From Lachnospiraceae bacterium (lineage in GTDB: Bacteria; Bacillota; Clostridia; Lachnospirales; Lachnospiraceae), in the NCBI GenBank assembly GCA_024693925.1, contig JAILKH010000015.1, positions 1 to 64,000 of the forward strand: a stretch of DNA of 64,000 bases, read 5' to 3'. The notes under the pieces were generated by a model, which saw only the letters and a program-made list of their open reading frames with translations, had not been told where the DNA came from and did no database searches. Both the position numbers and the translations under genes were made by a program. Positions 24,202 to 33,699 of the stretch are shown here, in pieces. Position 1 is the first letter of the stretch; every line of letters begins with the position of its first letter.

Positions 24202-26918
24202 TGTAATTGACTTAACCTTTCCTTAACCTGCTCCATCATCTGAGTATACTTTTCAAGCTTTGCCTTTTCCTCATCAATCTTGGCCTGAGGCGCTTTACTT
24301 ATAAATTTCTCATTACCCAGCATTCCGTTCACTCGTTTAAGTTCTCCTTCAAGCCTCTCCTCTTCTTTTTTAAGTCTCTCGACTTCCTGCTTAATATCAA
24401 CCAGTTCTTCAAAGGGAATATATATATTTGCTCCCGGAATAACCACCGAAACCGCATCCTCGGAAATTCCGGATTTATCCCCTTTCACACTCACCTCCGA
24501 AGCATAAGCCAATGCCGCAAAGAAAAGCTTTCCTTCTTCAAATGTTGACTTTATATCCTCATCTTCGGTTACAACAAAAACATGAGCTTTTTTACTTGGA
24601 GCAACATTCATTTCCGTACGAACATTTCTTATTCCGCGAACAGCCTCTTTAATAACTTCAATAGCTTTTTCATCCCTAGAAAAAGCTCTTGCCTTGTCAT
24701 AAACCGGCCATTTTGAAATCATTATCGATTCCTCACTGTCCTGCAAGGTACAGAATATTTCTTCTGTGATAAAGGGCATATAAGGATGTAACAGTTTAAG
24801 AGCATCAATAAGCACACTTTTCAAAACATATAAAGCCGCATTTTGCGACAATACATTATCGGAATTATACAATCTTGGCTTTACCATTTCTATATACCAA
24901 TCACAGAATTCATCCCAAATAAAGTCATATATCTTGGAAACCGCAATACCAAGTTCATACTTCTCCATATTATCCGTAACATCCTGTATAACTGTATTAA
25001 GTTTACTGATTATCCACTTATCAACCGGTTCAAGTTCCGACTCCTTAGGTACTCTGACCTCTTTGCCTTCCATATTCATCATTATGAACCGTGAAGCATT
25101 CCATACTTTATTTGCAAAGTTACGACATGCTTCAACTTTTTCATAATAAAAACGCATATCATTTCCCGGTGCATTACCGGTCATAAGCATAAGACGGAGT
25201 GCATCTGCACCGTATTTATCAATTATCTCGAGAGGATCTATACCATTCCCCAACGACTTAGACATTTTCCTACCCTGAGAATCACGAACCAATCCATGAA
25301 TAAGTACTGTATGAAAGGGCGAATGGCCGGTATGTTCTATACCGGAAAATACCATCCTGACAACCCAGAAAAAGATAATATCATATCCTGTTACAAGAAC
25401 ATCAGTAGGATAGAAATAATCCAATTCCTCTGTTTTATCCGGCCACCCTAAAGTAGAGAACGGCCATAATGCAGACGAAAACCAGGTATCAAGCACATCC
25501 TCGTCCTGTTTAAGACGGTCACAATTACATTTGGGACAGGTTTTCGGCTTTATTTTATCAACTATGAGCTCACCACAATTTTCGCAATAATATGCCGGTA
25601 TCCTATGCCCCCACCAAAGTTGCCTTGAAATACACCAGTCACGGATCCCCTCCAGCCAATGAAGATATGTTTTATCAAACCGTTCCGGAACAAATTGAAG
25701 CTTTCCGTATTTGCAATCGCGGCCCTCTCTCGTTGCCTTCAAAACCTCTATTGCAGGCTCGGCAAGCTTTTGCATCGCAACAAACCATTGAGCCTTCGCC
25801 ATAGGTTCTATGGTGCAACCACAACGGTCATGGGTTCCAACATTATGAGAATGGTCCTCAACTTTAACCAAAAGTCCCAAAGCTTCAAGATCCGCAACTA
25901 CCTGTTTTCTGGCTTCATATCTATCCATTCCCTCATATTTACCCCCACGGGAATTAATAGTTGCATCATCATTCATGACATTTATGACTTCAAGCTCATG
26001 TCTTAAACCAACCTCAAAATCATTAGGATCATGCGCCGGTGTGATCTTAACAACTCCGGTACCGAATTCTTTATCAACATATGAGTCTTTGATTACGGGA
26101 ATCTCCTTGTTAACCAAAGGTAAAAGTACTGTATTGCCGGCAATATCGAAATATCTGTCATCTTCCGGATTAACAGCAAGCGCTGTATCACCAAGCATGG
26201 TTTCGGGACGTGTAGTAGCGACTATAACATAGTTTTCTTCGTTCGCATTCTCACATTTTTTCCCTATCATCATGGCTTCCGCTTCTTTTGTACCCACCTT
26301 GGGATACCGTATGTGCCAAAAATGTCCGGCCTGTTCTTCATGCTCAACTTCCGCATCAGAAATAGTTGTTTGACACACGGGACACCAGTTAACTATTTTT
26401 TGTCCCTTATATATCAGACCTTTTTTATAAAGATTTACAAAAACCTCCGTTACTGCTTTATTGCAGCCTTCATCCATAGTAAATCTTTCTCTTTCCCAGT
26501 CACAAGAGGAACCCAGCTTTTTAAGCTGCTCCACAATACGACCACCATACTCTTCCTTCCATTCCCAGGCACGTTTAAGAAATCCTTCCCTTCCAAGATC
26601 ATCTTTACTGATCCCTTCGGATTTAAGCTTCTCAATAATCTTTACTTCCGTAGCAATACTGGCATGATCACATCCGGGCTGCCAGAGAGCATTATATCCC
26701 TGCATACGTTTAAATCGTATAAGTATATCCTGCATGGTATTATCAAATGCATGACCCATATGAAGCTGACCGGTAATATTTGGCGGCGGTATCACTATCG
26801 TAAAGGGTTTTTTTCTGCGATCAACGGTTGCATGAAAATAATTCTTATCTATCCATTTTTTATATATTCGTTCTTCCATCCCTTTAGGATCATAGGTTTT
26901 TGCCAGTTCTTTTTTCAT
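24198..26918 (-). CDS. valS: Valine--tRNA ligase
   Basis: A 906-residue class I aminoacyl-tRNA synthetase that charges tRNA-Val. The HIGH motif appears as HMGH (PPPNITGQLHMGHAFDN, about residue 45-60), the KMSKS motif as GRKMSKSLGNGIDP (about 555). The editing domain lies between, and a C-terminal coiled-coil arm (about 840-900) ends the protein. Length is normal. GGAGGG precedes the ATG. The leader is short, so no T-box riboswitch fits between the promoter at 26973-27001 and the gene. It heads a unit with the 72-residue protein and the TPR protein. Confidence 0.97.
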   Translation of the reverse strand: MKKELAKTYDPKGMEERIYKKWIDKNYFHATVDRRKKPFTIVIPPPNITGQLHMGHAFDNTMQDILIRFKRMQGYNALWQPGCDHASIATEVKIIEKLKSEGISKDDLGREGFLKRAWEWKEEYGGRIVEQLKKLGSSCDWERERFTMDEGCNKAVTEVFVNLYKKGLIYKGQKIVNWCPVCQTTISDAEVEHEEQAGHFWHIRYPKVGTKEAEAMMIGKKCENANEENYVIVATTRPETMLGDTALAVNPEDDRYFDIAGNTVLLPLVNKEIPVIKDSYVDKEFGTGVVKITPAHDPNDFEVGLRHELEVINVMNDDATINSRGGKYEGMDRYEARKQVVADLEALGLLVKVEDHSHNVGTHDRCGCTIEPMAKAQWFVAMQKLAEPAIEVLKATREGRDCKYGKLQFVPERFDKTYLHWLEGIRDWCISRQLWWGHRIPAYYCENCGELIVDKIKPKTCPKCNCDRLKQDEDVLDTWFSSALWPFSTLGWPDKTEELDYFYPTDVLVTGYDIIFFWVVRMVFSGIEHTGHSPFHTVLIHGLVRDSQGRKMSKSLGNGIDPLEIIDKYGADALRLMLMTGNAPGNDMRFYYEKVEACRNFANKVWNASRFIMMNMEGKEVRVPKESELEPVDKWIISKLNTVIQDVTDNMEKYELGIAVSKIYDFIWDEFCDWYIEMVKPRLYNSDNVLSQNAALYVLKSVLIDALKLLHPYMPFITEEIFCTLQDSEESIMISKWPVYDKARAFSRDEKAIEVIKEAVRGIRNVRTEMNVAPSKKAHVFVVTEDEDIKSTFEEGKLFFAALAYASEVSVKGDKSGISEDAVSVVIPGANIYIPFEELVDIKQEVERLKKEEERLEGELKRVNGMLGNEKFISKAPQAKIDEEKAKLEKYTQMMEQVKERLSQLQ

Positions 26919-26972
26919 TCAGACTCCCTCCGTAATTTAGCAATAATTATCAGCCATACTACCAATCGTTTA

Positions 26973-27001
26973 TTATCATTGATTTAATATATATTTGTCA
27001 A
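26973..27001 (-). promoter_or_regulatory. Promoter of valS
   Basis: Minus strand -35 TTGACA (26996-27001), 17 bases, -10 TGATAA (26973-26978). Confidence 0.7.
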
Positions 27002-27006
27002 GTATA

Positions 27007-29499
27007 TTATCTTACGTTACCTTCGCCTTTTATCGATTTTTTATGTTCATACATTATTACATCCGCACGTTTAAACACATCCGTACATTCCTTATCGATT
27101 TCCGGATCAAAATCAGCCATGCCTATAGCAAAGGAAACCTTATTAATGTCCATCGGATCATAATTTTGTGCGGTCATCCTCTTCATAAGACCACCCACCA
27201 GATCCTGACGCATTTCATAATCATCATTTCTAAGTATAACAACAAACTCATCTCCGCCTATCCGGAATACGGGACTGCGCTTAAAGGTCCGACATATCAG
27301 ACGACAGGCATTTATAAGCAGCTTATTTCCTTCATCATGACCTACATTATCATTTATGGCCTTAAGTCCGTTAACATCACATATTACTATTGAAAAATCT
27401 ACTTCTTCCCCGCTTTCGATTTCAGCATTAATACGTCTCTGTGATAACTCAAAAGCATTTCTGTTTTTAACACCCGTTAACGCATCGGTATTGGCATCTT
27501 TCAAGGCCTTCTCAAGACGCTGGGCCAGTTCGTTAGACTGCGTCCTCATTGTACTCAACAGGGTTTTAACCAGTTCCGTAACATCCACCGGCTTACTGAT
27601 ATAATCATTCATGCCTGCTTCTTTCATTCTGTCTATATCATCTTCCGTATTACTTGCAACCATGGCAATTATCGGTACCGTTTTGGCATCGCTTCTGATG
27701 CCTGCCCTTATTTCTTTGGTTACGGATATGCCATCCAGCACCGGCATAGCTATATCCATAAGTATAGCATCTATGCTTTGTTCCTCTGAGGAATTAAAAA
27801 GGCTTAACGCGATCAGACCATTCTCCGCCGGTATGACCGTTGCTCCCTCGGCAACCAGCATTTTCCTGGCAATTTCCATGTTTAGATCATTATCTTCGGC
27901 AATCAATATCCTGGAACCTGCCAACCTGTTTTCTTCCTCTTTTTCATTGGCTGTCGCAGACCTGTATATTTCCATGGGAAGCACGACTGTAAATTTGGTT
28001 CCCTGCTGCAATTTACTGCTAACCTCAATAGTACCGTTCATCATTTCAACATATCGCTTCGTTATACTCATTCCTATTCCGAGATCACTGCTTTCAAATT
28101 CATCTTCTCTGGAAAAACTTTCAAACAAATGCTCGACATATTTTTCACTCATACCCACGCCGGTATCTTCAATCTCAAACCTGAAAACTGCCATCCCGGA
28201 CTGAGAATCATTATCCAGTTCCTCATTAAGCGAAACCGTAATAGTTCCTCCGGCAGGAGTAAACTTGATCGCATTATCCACTATACTTAAAATAATCTGA
28301 CGCAAATGAAGTTCATCACTTAAAACATTAGGATGAAGTATGATCCCCGTTTCATTAATGAATCTGATTCCGGCTTCATTTATTTGCGACTGGATTATGC
28401 TTTCACAGCTATCTATAAAATTATTGATATTTAACGGATCCTTGCGTAGGGATACCATTCCTGTTTCCGTCCTGCCAAGACTCAGAAGACTGTTTATCTG
28501 CTCCAGCATGAGTTCGGACGCACGGTCAATCTGACCAAGACAATCCTTAACCGCTTCTTTATCATCAATATTTCGTTGTGCATCCCGGGTCTTATCCATG
28601 ATTTCCGTAACAGGAGATCTTAGTGCTCCTGACATTCCCTTTAAAAATACACTCTTTGAAGCGTTTGCCTTATCTCTTTCCTTTACAAGTTCGGAATTCT
28701 CCGTTTTCTGTTTATTAAGTTTTTCATTAAGAATGTCTATATCCTCAGCACTTTTTACACTTTTTTTGCTTGTTTTAATAAGTACCGTAATGACGGAAAG
28801 CAATAAGACCACAAACCCTATATTCAGTACTTCTTGGTATCTTAAGGAAATATTTAATTGATCGTATATTGTTTTATATTCAACATTAACGGAAGCTATA
28901 CCTTCATCCACATACTGATCCGTATATTCCCTTACCTTTTGTCCGGTTTTTAAATAGCTATCGGAAAAAATAAGGGTTTCAGCCATTTGTTTCTGCTCTT
29001 CCGGTGTAATATTTTTTTCATAATTCTCAAAATCATAATACTTTATCACATCGGGCAATACAGTTTCTTCACTGGCGTAATAACCATAAGATAATGCCGC
29101 AAGTGCTATCGCATGACATTCGGTCCTGTTTAAATCTTCAGACTCATTTATCGCCTTAACCAGCTTTGCATTATATGCATCATCTTTATTGATCTCCTCC
29201 AGGTAAGCATATAACCCATTCTTATTTTCATATAACTGCTCAAAATATCCATTCATCTTATCAACATCACCGGATATAACAAATTGCATACAATTATCCG
29301 TCAATATGTTGACTCCTTCCGAAAGATATCTTCCGGTATTTATATAGCCCGCATATTCACTCTGCAGATTTAAAAGCCTCGAATTTAATTTTGATATCTT
29401 AGCGGTCTCCATGATCATTAGAAACCCGGTCATTATACATACTATACTCAGAAAAACAGCCGCTAAGGTCAGAACATTTCCTCTTCTGTCTTTTTTCAT
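27007..29499 (-). CDS. Hybrid HK-like/receiver/GGDEF protein lacking H-box His
   Basis: An 830-residue membrane signalling protein. The order is membrane helix (10-30), outer helical domain (about 31-220), helix (225-240), coiled coil, dimerisation helices, HATPase, receiver and GGDEF. The HATPase boxes are intact (DNAIKFTPAGG, DTGVGMSE, DLGIGMSI). The receiver keeps its acidic pair, phospho-Asp (LMDIAMP) and Lys (ISKPVD). The output GGDEF is intact (RIGGDEFVVIL), so it could make c-di-GMP. The H-box is FLKGMSGALRSPV where SHELRTP is expected: Gly291 replaces the phospho-accepting His. The protein cannot act as a standard autokinase. It may bind ATP as a switch, or be phosphorylated on the receiver by another kinase. 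Confidence 0.88.
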   Translation of the reverse strand: MKKDRRGNVLTLAAVFLSIVCIMTGFLMIMETAKISKLNSRLLNLQSEYAGYINTGRYLSEGVNILTDNCMQFVISGDVDKMNGYFEQLYENKNGLYAYLEEINKDDAYNAKLVKAINESEDLNRTECHAIALAALSYGYYASEETVLPDVIKYYDFENYEKNITPEEQKQMAETLIFSDSYLKTGQKVREYTDQYVDEGIASVNVEYKTIYDQLNISLRYQEVLNIGFVVLLLSVITVLIKTSKKSVKSAEDIDILNEKLNKQKTENSELVKERDKANASKSVFLKGMSGALRSPVTEIMDKTRDAQRNIDDKEAVKDCLGQIDRASELMLEQINSLLSLGRTETGMVSLRKDPLNINNFIDSCESIIQSQINEAGIRFINETGIILHPNVLSDELHLRQIILSIVDNAIKFTPAGGTITVSLNEELDNDSQSGMAVFRFEIEDTGVGMSEKYVEHLFESFSREDEFESSDLGIGMSITKRYVEMMNGTIEVSSKLQQGTKFTVVLPMEIYRSATANEKEEENRLAGSRILIAEDNDLNMEIARKMLVAEGATVIPAENGLIALSLFNSSEEQSIDAILMDIAMPVLDGISVTKEIRAGIRSDAKTVPIIAMVASNTEDDIDRMKEAGMNDYISKPVDVTELVKTLLSTMRTQSNELAQRLEKALKDANTDALTGVKNRNAFELSQRRINAEIESGEEVDFSIVICDVNGLKAINDNVGHDEGNKLLINACRLICRTFKRSPVFRIGGDEFVVILRNDDYEMRQDLVGGLMKRMTAQNYDPMDINKVSFAIGMADFDPEIDKECTDVFKRADVIMYEHKKSIKGEGNVR

Positions 29500-29523
29500 A
29501 TCATCCTACTTCTTTAAATTTAA

Positions 29524-31605
29524 TCATTTATTTCCGGCATACTCAAGTACTATGGCGCTCCTTGGACTCATAACATATTTAAGTGAATCAAGTTTTTTCT
29601 TCATGATAACCTGTTTTGAACCCGTATCAACCACTACTCTCCACTTATCTTTTCCCGGTATATCCGGAAGAGTGATCTCTATAGGTTCCCAATAGGTATT
29701 AAAACAGGCATACACAATATCATTCTTCCCATTAACCATACCTGCATACATAACCCCCACCTGTTTACTGTCCCAGGTATACTCATTCATATACGCATTA
29801 TAACCGTGAGTACTCACCAAAGGAAGTCCAAGAGAACTTTCGGGTTGATTTTTCCCTATAACCGGATGCCGGCGTCTGTAGTCTATCATGAATTTAAAAA
29901 ATTCAAATATATCCCTATTTTTCTCTTTATCCTTCCAATTTATCCATGCAACCTCATTATCCTGACAATAAGCATTATTATTACCAAACTGAGAATTTCC
30001 GAATTCATCTCCCGCATAAAACATCGGGGTACCGCGGCTCATCATTAAAGCTGCCGCCGCATTCATTACCATACGATGCCTGAGACTTATTATATCTGCA
30101 TCTTCCGTTACTCCTTCCTCACCACAATTCCAGCTGTAATTATTATCCGCACCGTCAGTATTATTCCATCCGTTTTCTTCATTGTGCTTTTGATTGTAGG
30201 AATAAAGATCATATAATGTAAATCCGTCATGACAGGACAGAAAGTTTACAGATGCATTTCTGCTGCCTACATCCTCAGGATAAAGATCAATGGATCCGGT
30301 CAATCTTATAGCTGCTGCCTGAGCCATACCATCATCACCCTTTAAAAACCTCCTCATATCATCCCTGAACATTCCGTTCCATTCCGAAAAACGGTTCCAG
30401 GACGGAAACTTTCCGACTTGGTATAATCCACCGGCATCCCAGGCTTCCGCTATAAGCTTAACATCACCCAGCACAGGATCAAAAGCAAGGCTCTGTATAA
30501 GTGGCGGCTTACTCATAGGCGAACCATCTTCATTCCTTCCAAGTATTGTCGCAAGATCAAATCTGAAACCGTCAACCCTGTAATTTATCGTCCAGTATCT
30601 TAAGCATTCCCTCACTAAATGCTGAACAATAGGATGATTACAATTAAGAGTATTTCCACAGCCACTGAAATTGTAATATTTTCCATCCGGCGTCAACATG
30701 TAATAAATATTATTATCCAGCCCTTTAAAAGAGAAAAACGGCCCTTCTTCATTACCTTCCCCGGTATGATTAAACACCACATCCATTATTACTTCTATAT
30801 CGTTTTTATGCAGTTCACGTATAAGTTCCTTTAATGATGTCCCTTCATGATTATACTTATCACCGGAAGCATAAACGGTATTAGGTGCAAAAAAGGCAGT
30901 AGAATTATATCCCCAGCATTCCAACAAACGCTTTCCACCATACTCTCTCATGTTAAGCATTTCATTAAATTCAAACACAGGCATAAGCTCGATACAGTTA
31001 ATACCGAGTTCCTTAAAATACGGAATCTTTTCTTTTACCCCTTCAAAGGTTCCCGGATTTTTTACGCCGGATGACCTGTCTATCGTAAAATTCCTGACGT
31101 GAAGTTCATAAATAACAAGGTCATGCATGTTATAATGCGGAGAAGTATCATTTCCCCAATCAAAATCATCTCTTACAACTCTGGCCTTAAAAAACTTTGC
31201 ATCGGAAAACTTCTGTCCCCATACGCTTTGTCCTGCAACAGCCCTTGCATAAGGATCCAAAATAAACTGTTCTTTATTAAACAGTAAACCCTTTTTCAAA
31301 TCATATGGACCATCAAAACAATATGCATATTCAATATCCTCTACTTTCAAGCCAAATACAAACATGGAAAAAACATTACCTATTCTGTAATTCTCCGGAT
31401 ATTCAAGCCTTGCAAAGGGTTCATCTTCCCTGTGATGAAACAGGCATAAAGTACAGGCGGTGGCATTGATAGAATAAACGGTAAAATTAACGCCTCCCGA
31501 AAAGATATTGGCCCCGATCCGATCAAACAAACCGGGCCTTACCTTAAACCCGGCTATTTCATCCGTCGGTTCCCACTTGTGCAGTTTGTTTTTTTGATCA
31601 ACCAT
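29524..31605 (-). CDS. glgX: Glycogen debranching enzyme GlgX
   Basis: A 693-residue GH13 isoamylase-type enzyme that removes alpha-1,6 branches from glycogen. The N-terminal CBM48 domain covers about 20-110. The barrel holds all key residues: VFNHTGEG, the nucleophile Asp in DGFRFDLATI, acid/base Glu in LIAEAWDAGG, and the transition-state Asp in LSCHDGFTL followed by YNQKHNEENGWNNTDG. It has no signal peptide, so it works inside on stored glycogen. It sits 6 bases after a diguanylate cyclase and 24 bases before the hybrid signalling protein, so the three probably share one transcript. Confidence 0.93.
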   Translation of the reverse strand: MVDQKNKLHKWEPTDEIAGFKVRPGLFDRIGANIFSGGVNFTVYSINATACTLCLFHHREDEPFARLEYPENYRIGNVFSMFVFGLKVEDIEYAYCFDGPYDLKKGLLFNKEQFILDPYARAVAGQSVWGQKFSDAKFFKARVVRDDFDWGNDTSPHYNMHDLVIYELHVRNFTIDRSSGVKNPGTFEGVKEKIPYFKELGINCIELMPVFEFNEMLNMREYGGKRLLECWGYNSTAFFAPNTVYASGDKYNHEGTSLKELIRELHKNDIEVIMDVVFNHTGEGNEEGPFFSFKGLDNNIYYMLTPDGKYYNFSGCGNTLNCNHPIVQHLVRECLRYWTINYRVDGFRFDLATILGRNEDGSPMSKPPLIQSLAFDPVLGDVKLIAEAWDAGGLYQVGKFPSWNRFSEWNGMFRDDMRRFLKGDDGMAQAAAIRLTGSIDLYPEDVGSRNASVNFLSCHDGFTLYDLYSYNQKHNEENGWNNTDGADNNYSWNCGEEGVTEDADIISLRHRMVMNAAAALMMSRGTPMFYAGDEFGNSQFGNNNAYCQDNEVAWINWKDKEKNRDIFEFFKFMIDYRRRHPVIGKNQPESSLGLPLVSTHGYNAYMNEYTWDSKQVGVMYAGMVNGKNDIVYACFNTYWEPIEITLPDIPGKDKWRVVVDTGSKQVIMKKKLDSLKYVMSPRSAIVLEYAGNK

Positions 31606-31611
31606 AGTCCT

Positions 31612-32907
31612 TTACTCTCCTACTATCTGATTTCTTCCGCCTTCCTTGGCCTGATAAAGTCTGGTATCCGCAATATCTATATTTTGATCTATAGTCAGTG
31701 TGGGATCCGCTTGCGCAACCCCAAAGGACATTGTTACGGAAAGATATGTACCATCGTGTTCCACCAGCTGCTCTCTCACGGAATCCAGGATTTTTTCCGT
31801 AGCTAAAGTTGCAGCCATACCCTTCATATTATCAAATACCAACAGGAACTCCTCACCTCCCCATCTGGTTGCAAATCCCTTTCCTCTCATCCCTTCACTC
31901 AAAATCCTGGCAACTTCGATAAGAACTTTATCACCGCAGTCGTGACCGTATTTATCATTAAACTGTTTAAAATAATCGATATCGCCCATTGCTATCGAAT
32001 AAGATATTCCCTTTTCAACAAGATCATTTAATTTATTACGACCATAACGCCGATTATTAATGCCTGTCAGTGCATCTTTTTCAATCAGCTTCCGTAACGA
32101 TCCCCTTAACCGTACTGCAAGTCTCCCCATTTCACCAAGTTCATCCTTTCTTTGAATAACTACCGGATCAGCCACAACAGACAGATCTCCGTCTGCTATA
32201 TTCTGCAAAAATACCATTATTCTTTTAATAATACTTATTAATCCCGAAGTATAATGCAATATAAACCAGGCCGTAACAAATAAGGCCAAAAGCATTATAA
32301 GAAGATTCCTGATAACCGAATTCTTTACCATTCCTTCAACTTCGTTTGCAGGCGTTGCTGTACCGATCATACCAAGACAGGTTAATCCATCCCAGGACAT
32401 TATAGGCATATAATATGCAAAATATCTTTTTCCCCCTATAAGAACATTATCATAGAAACAATCCGTACGATTATTTACAACAGTATTCAGCACCGTTGTA
32501 TTAACCCCCTTATTGATCATCCGATTTCCCTCAGGATCGGTTATCGTTGTCAATACTCTGGTATCATAAAAAAATAATGATATCTCCACTCCCGTGTCGG
32601 ATTTTATATTATCGATCAAACCAAAGTCTTCACTCAAAAGAACATCCCCTTTGTAAAACTCAACGACCCCGTCGGTTATCACAACATTATAATCTCCCTT
32701 ATAAGCTGCTTCATATGCTGCAAGCACGGCAACTCCGACATTTCTCAGATTATCGCTTGCCTCCTTCTTTATATTTACCGTCATTGTATATGAACTGTAT
32801 ATCATTATTACTATGCCAAAGATAAAAAGAGGCACCAATGCAATATATAAAAAGCTTCCGTATAAGCTCCTTGAACCGCGTATTTCCTTAATATGTGCAA
32901 ACTTCAT
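31612..32907 (-). CDS. Membrane diguanylate cyclase with Cache-like sensor
   Basis: A 431-residue protein with a membrane helix (about 20-40), an outer single-Cache-like domain (about 45-195; DGLTCLGMIGTATP end), a second helix (about 200-220), a HAMP-like linker, and a GGDEF domain from about 275. The active site is intact (GGEEF, DIDYFKQFNDKYGHDCGD). The product-inhibition RxxD motif before it is absent (RGKG). It should make c-di-GMP from GTP in response to an outside signal. The extended -10 TGATATACT at 32941-32949 probably drives this gene and glgX. Confidence 0.9.
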   Translation of the reverse strand: MKFAHIKEIRGSRSLYGSFLYIALVPLFIFGIVIMIYSSYTMTVNIKKEASDNLRNVGVAVLAAYEAAYKGDYNVVITDGVVEFYKGDVLLSEDFGLIDNIKSDTGVEISLFFYDTRVLTTITDPEGNRMINKGVNTTVLNTVVNNRTDCFYDNVLIGGKRYFAYYMPIMSWDGLTCLGMIGTATPANEVEGMVKNSVIRNLLIMLLALFVTAWFILHYTSGLISIIKRIMVFLQNIADGDLSVVADPVVIQRKDELGEMGRLAVRLRGSLRKLIEKDALTGINNRRYGRNKLNDLVEKGISYSIAMGDIDYFKQFNDKYGHDCGDKVLIEVARILSEGMRGKGFATRWGGEEFLLVFDNMKGMAATLATEKILDSVREQLVEHDGTYLSVTMSFGVAQADPTLTIDQNIDIADTRLYQAKEGGRNQIVGE

Positions 32908-32940
32908 TTTACATCACCCTTTTTTATTTATAACGTTTTA

Positions 32941-32949
32941 AGTATATCA
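32941..32949 (-). promoter_or_regulatory. Extended -10 of diguanylate cyclase promoter
   Basis: Minus strand TGATATACT with only a weak -35 (TGTAAT at 32964-32969, 17 bases away). It is back to back with the promoter of the S-component gene. Confidence 0.55.
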
Positions 32950-32969
32950 TATCTCAACTTATAATTACA

Positions 32970-32998
32970 TTGCCTTTATCTATAAAAAAATGTATACT
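32970..32998 (+). promoter_or_regulatory. Promoter of ECF S component
   Basis: -35 TTGCCT (32970-32975), 17 bases, -10 TATACT (32993-32998). Confidence 0.7.
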
Positions 32999-33070
32999 TA
33001 ATAAGAATCCAAATACAAACTTTACTGTGAAAATTTGTTTATAACCCTCAATGTTTCCTGATCAAAAATA

Positions 33071-33634
33071 ATGAACACTTTATCAAAATCAGAGAAAAAA
33101 ATAAGAACTTTTCTAATGGCTACACTAACCTGTATAGCTACTATGATAATAAAACTGCCCACCCCTAATAATGGTTATGTAAACCTGGGAGATGGCATGG
33201 TATTAGCCTGCGGAATACTTTTAGGACCTATCCCCGGTGCTTTGGCAGGAGGAATAGGCTCGGCTCTGGCAGACCTTATAAACAATTATACGGAAATCGC
33301 TCCCATAACTTTTATCATAAAAGCTTTCTGTGCTACCATTGCGGCAATAACCTATAAAATTCTTACCCGTCACTCCTACTCAAAACATTATGATTACATT
33401 AACATTGCAATTTCCGGTGCGCTCGGAGAATTATTCATGATCCTGGGATATTATGTATATGACGTCGCACTTATTCTTTATAAGAGTAACCGTCTTAATA
33501 AAAATATACTTTTATCAACCCTGTTATCTTCCACTAAAGAATTACCTTATAATCTTCTTCAGGCCGCTATCGGTATAATAGTTTCTCTTCTTGTAATTCC
33601 TATGTTATCCCGACTTATGTCCAAAGAAAAATAA
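33071..33634 (+). CDS. ECF transporter S component
   Basis: A 187-residue membrane protein with about six helices, of the ECF substrate-binding family. It has the typical YVNLGDGMVLACGILLGPIPGALAGGIGSALADL block, after which a docking Ala-x-x-x-Ala-type small-residue pattern is expected. It would bind a vitamin or similar nutrient and use a shared energy module (EcfAA'T) encoded elsewhere; none is in the window. I see no riboswitch in the short leader, so substrate is open. The ribosome site before 33071 is poor, so the start is not certain. Confidence 0.8.
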   Translation: MNTLSKSEKKIRTFLMATLTCIATMIIKLPTPNNGYVNLGDGMVLACGILLGPIPGALAGGIGSALADLINNYTEIAPITFIIKAFCATIAAITYKILTRHSYSKHYDYINIAISGALGELFMILGYYVYDVALILYKSNRLNKNILLSTLLSSTKELPYNLLQAAIGIIVSLLVIPMLSRLMSKEK

Positions 33635-33658
33635 GCCGATAATTTAACGGCTTATTTT
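33628..33658 (+). terminator. Terminator after S component
   Basis: 11-bp perfect stem AAAATAAGCCG / CGGCTTATTTT with a 9-base loop, overlapping the stop codon of the S-component gene. Confidence 0.8.
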
Positions 33659-33699
33659 CTGCAGCATATTATTTTAATATATGATCTTTAGTAAAAGGA

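Noticed and set aside
26919..27006. T-box riboswitch before valS
   Set aside because: The gap is only 88 bases with a promoter inside it and no T-box or terminator hairpin; there is no room for one.
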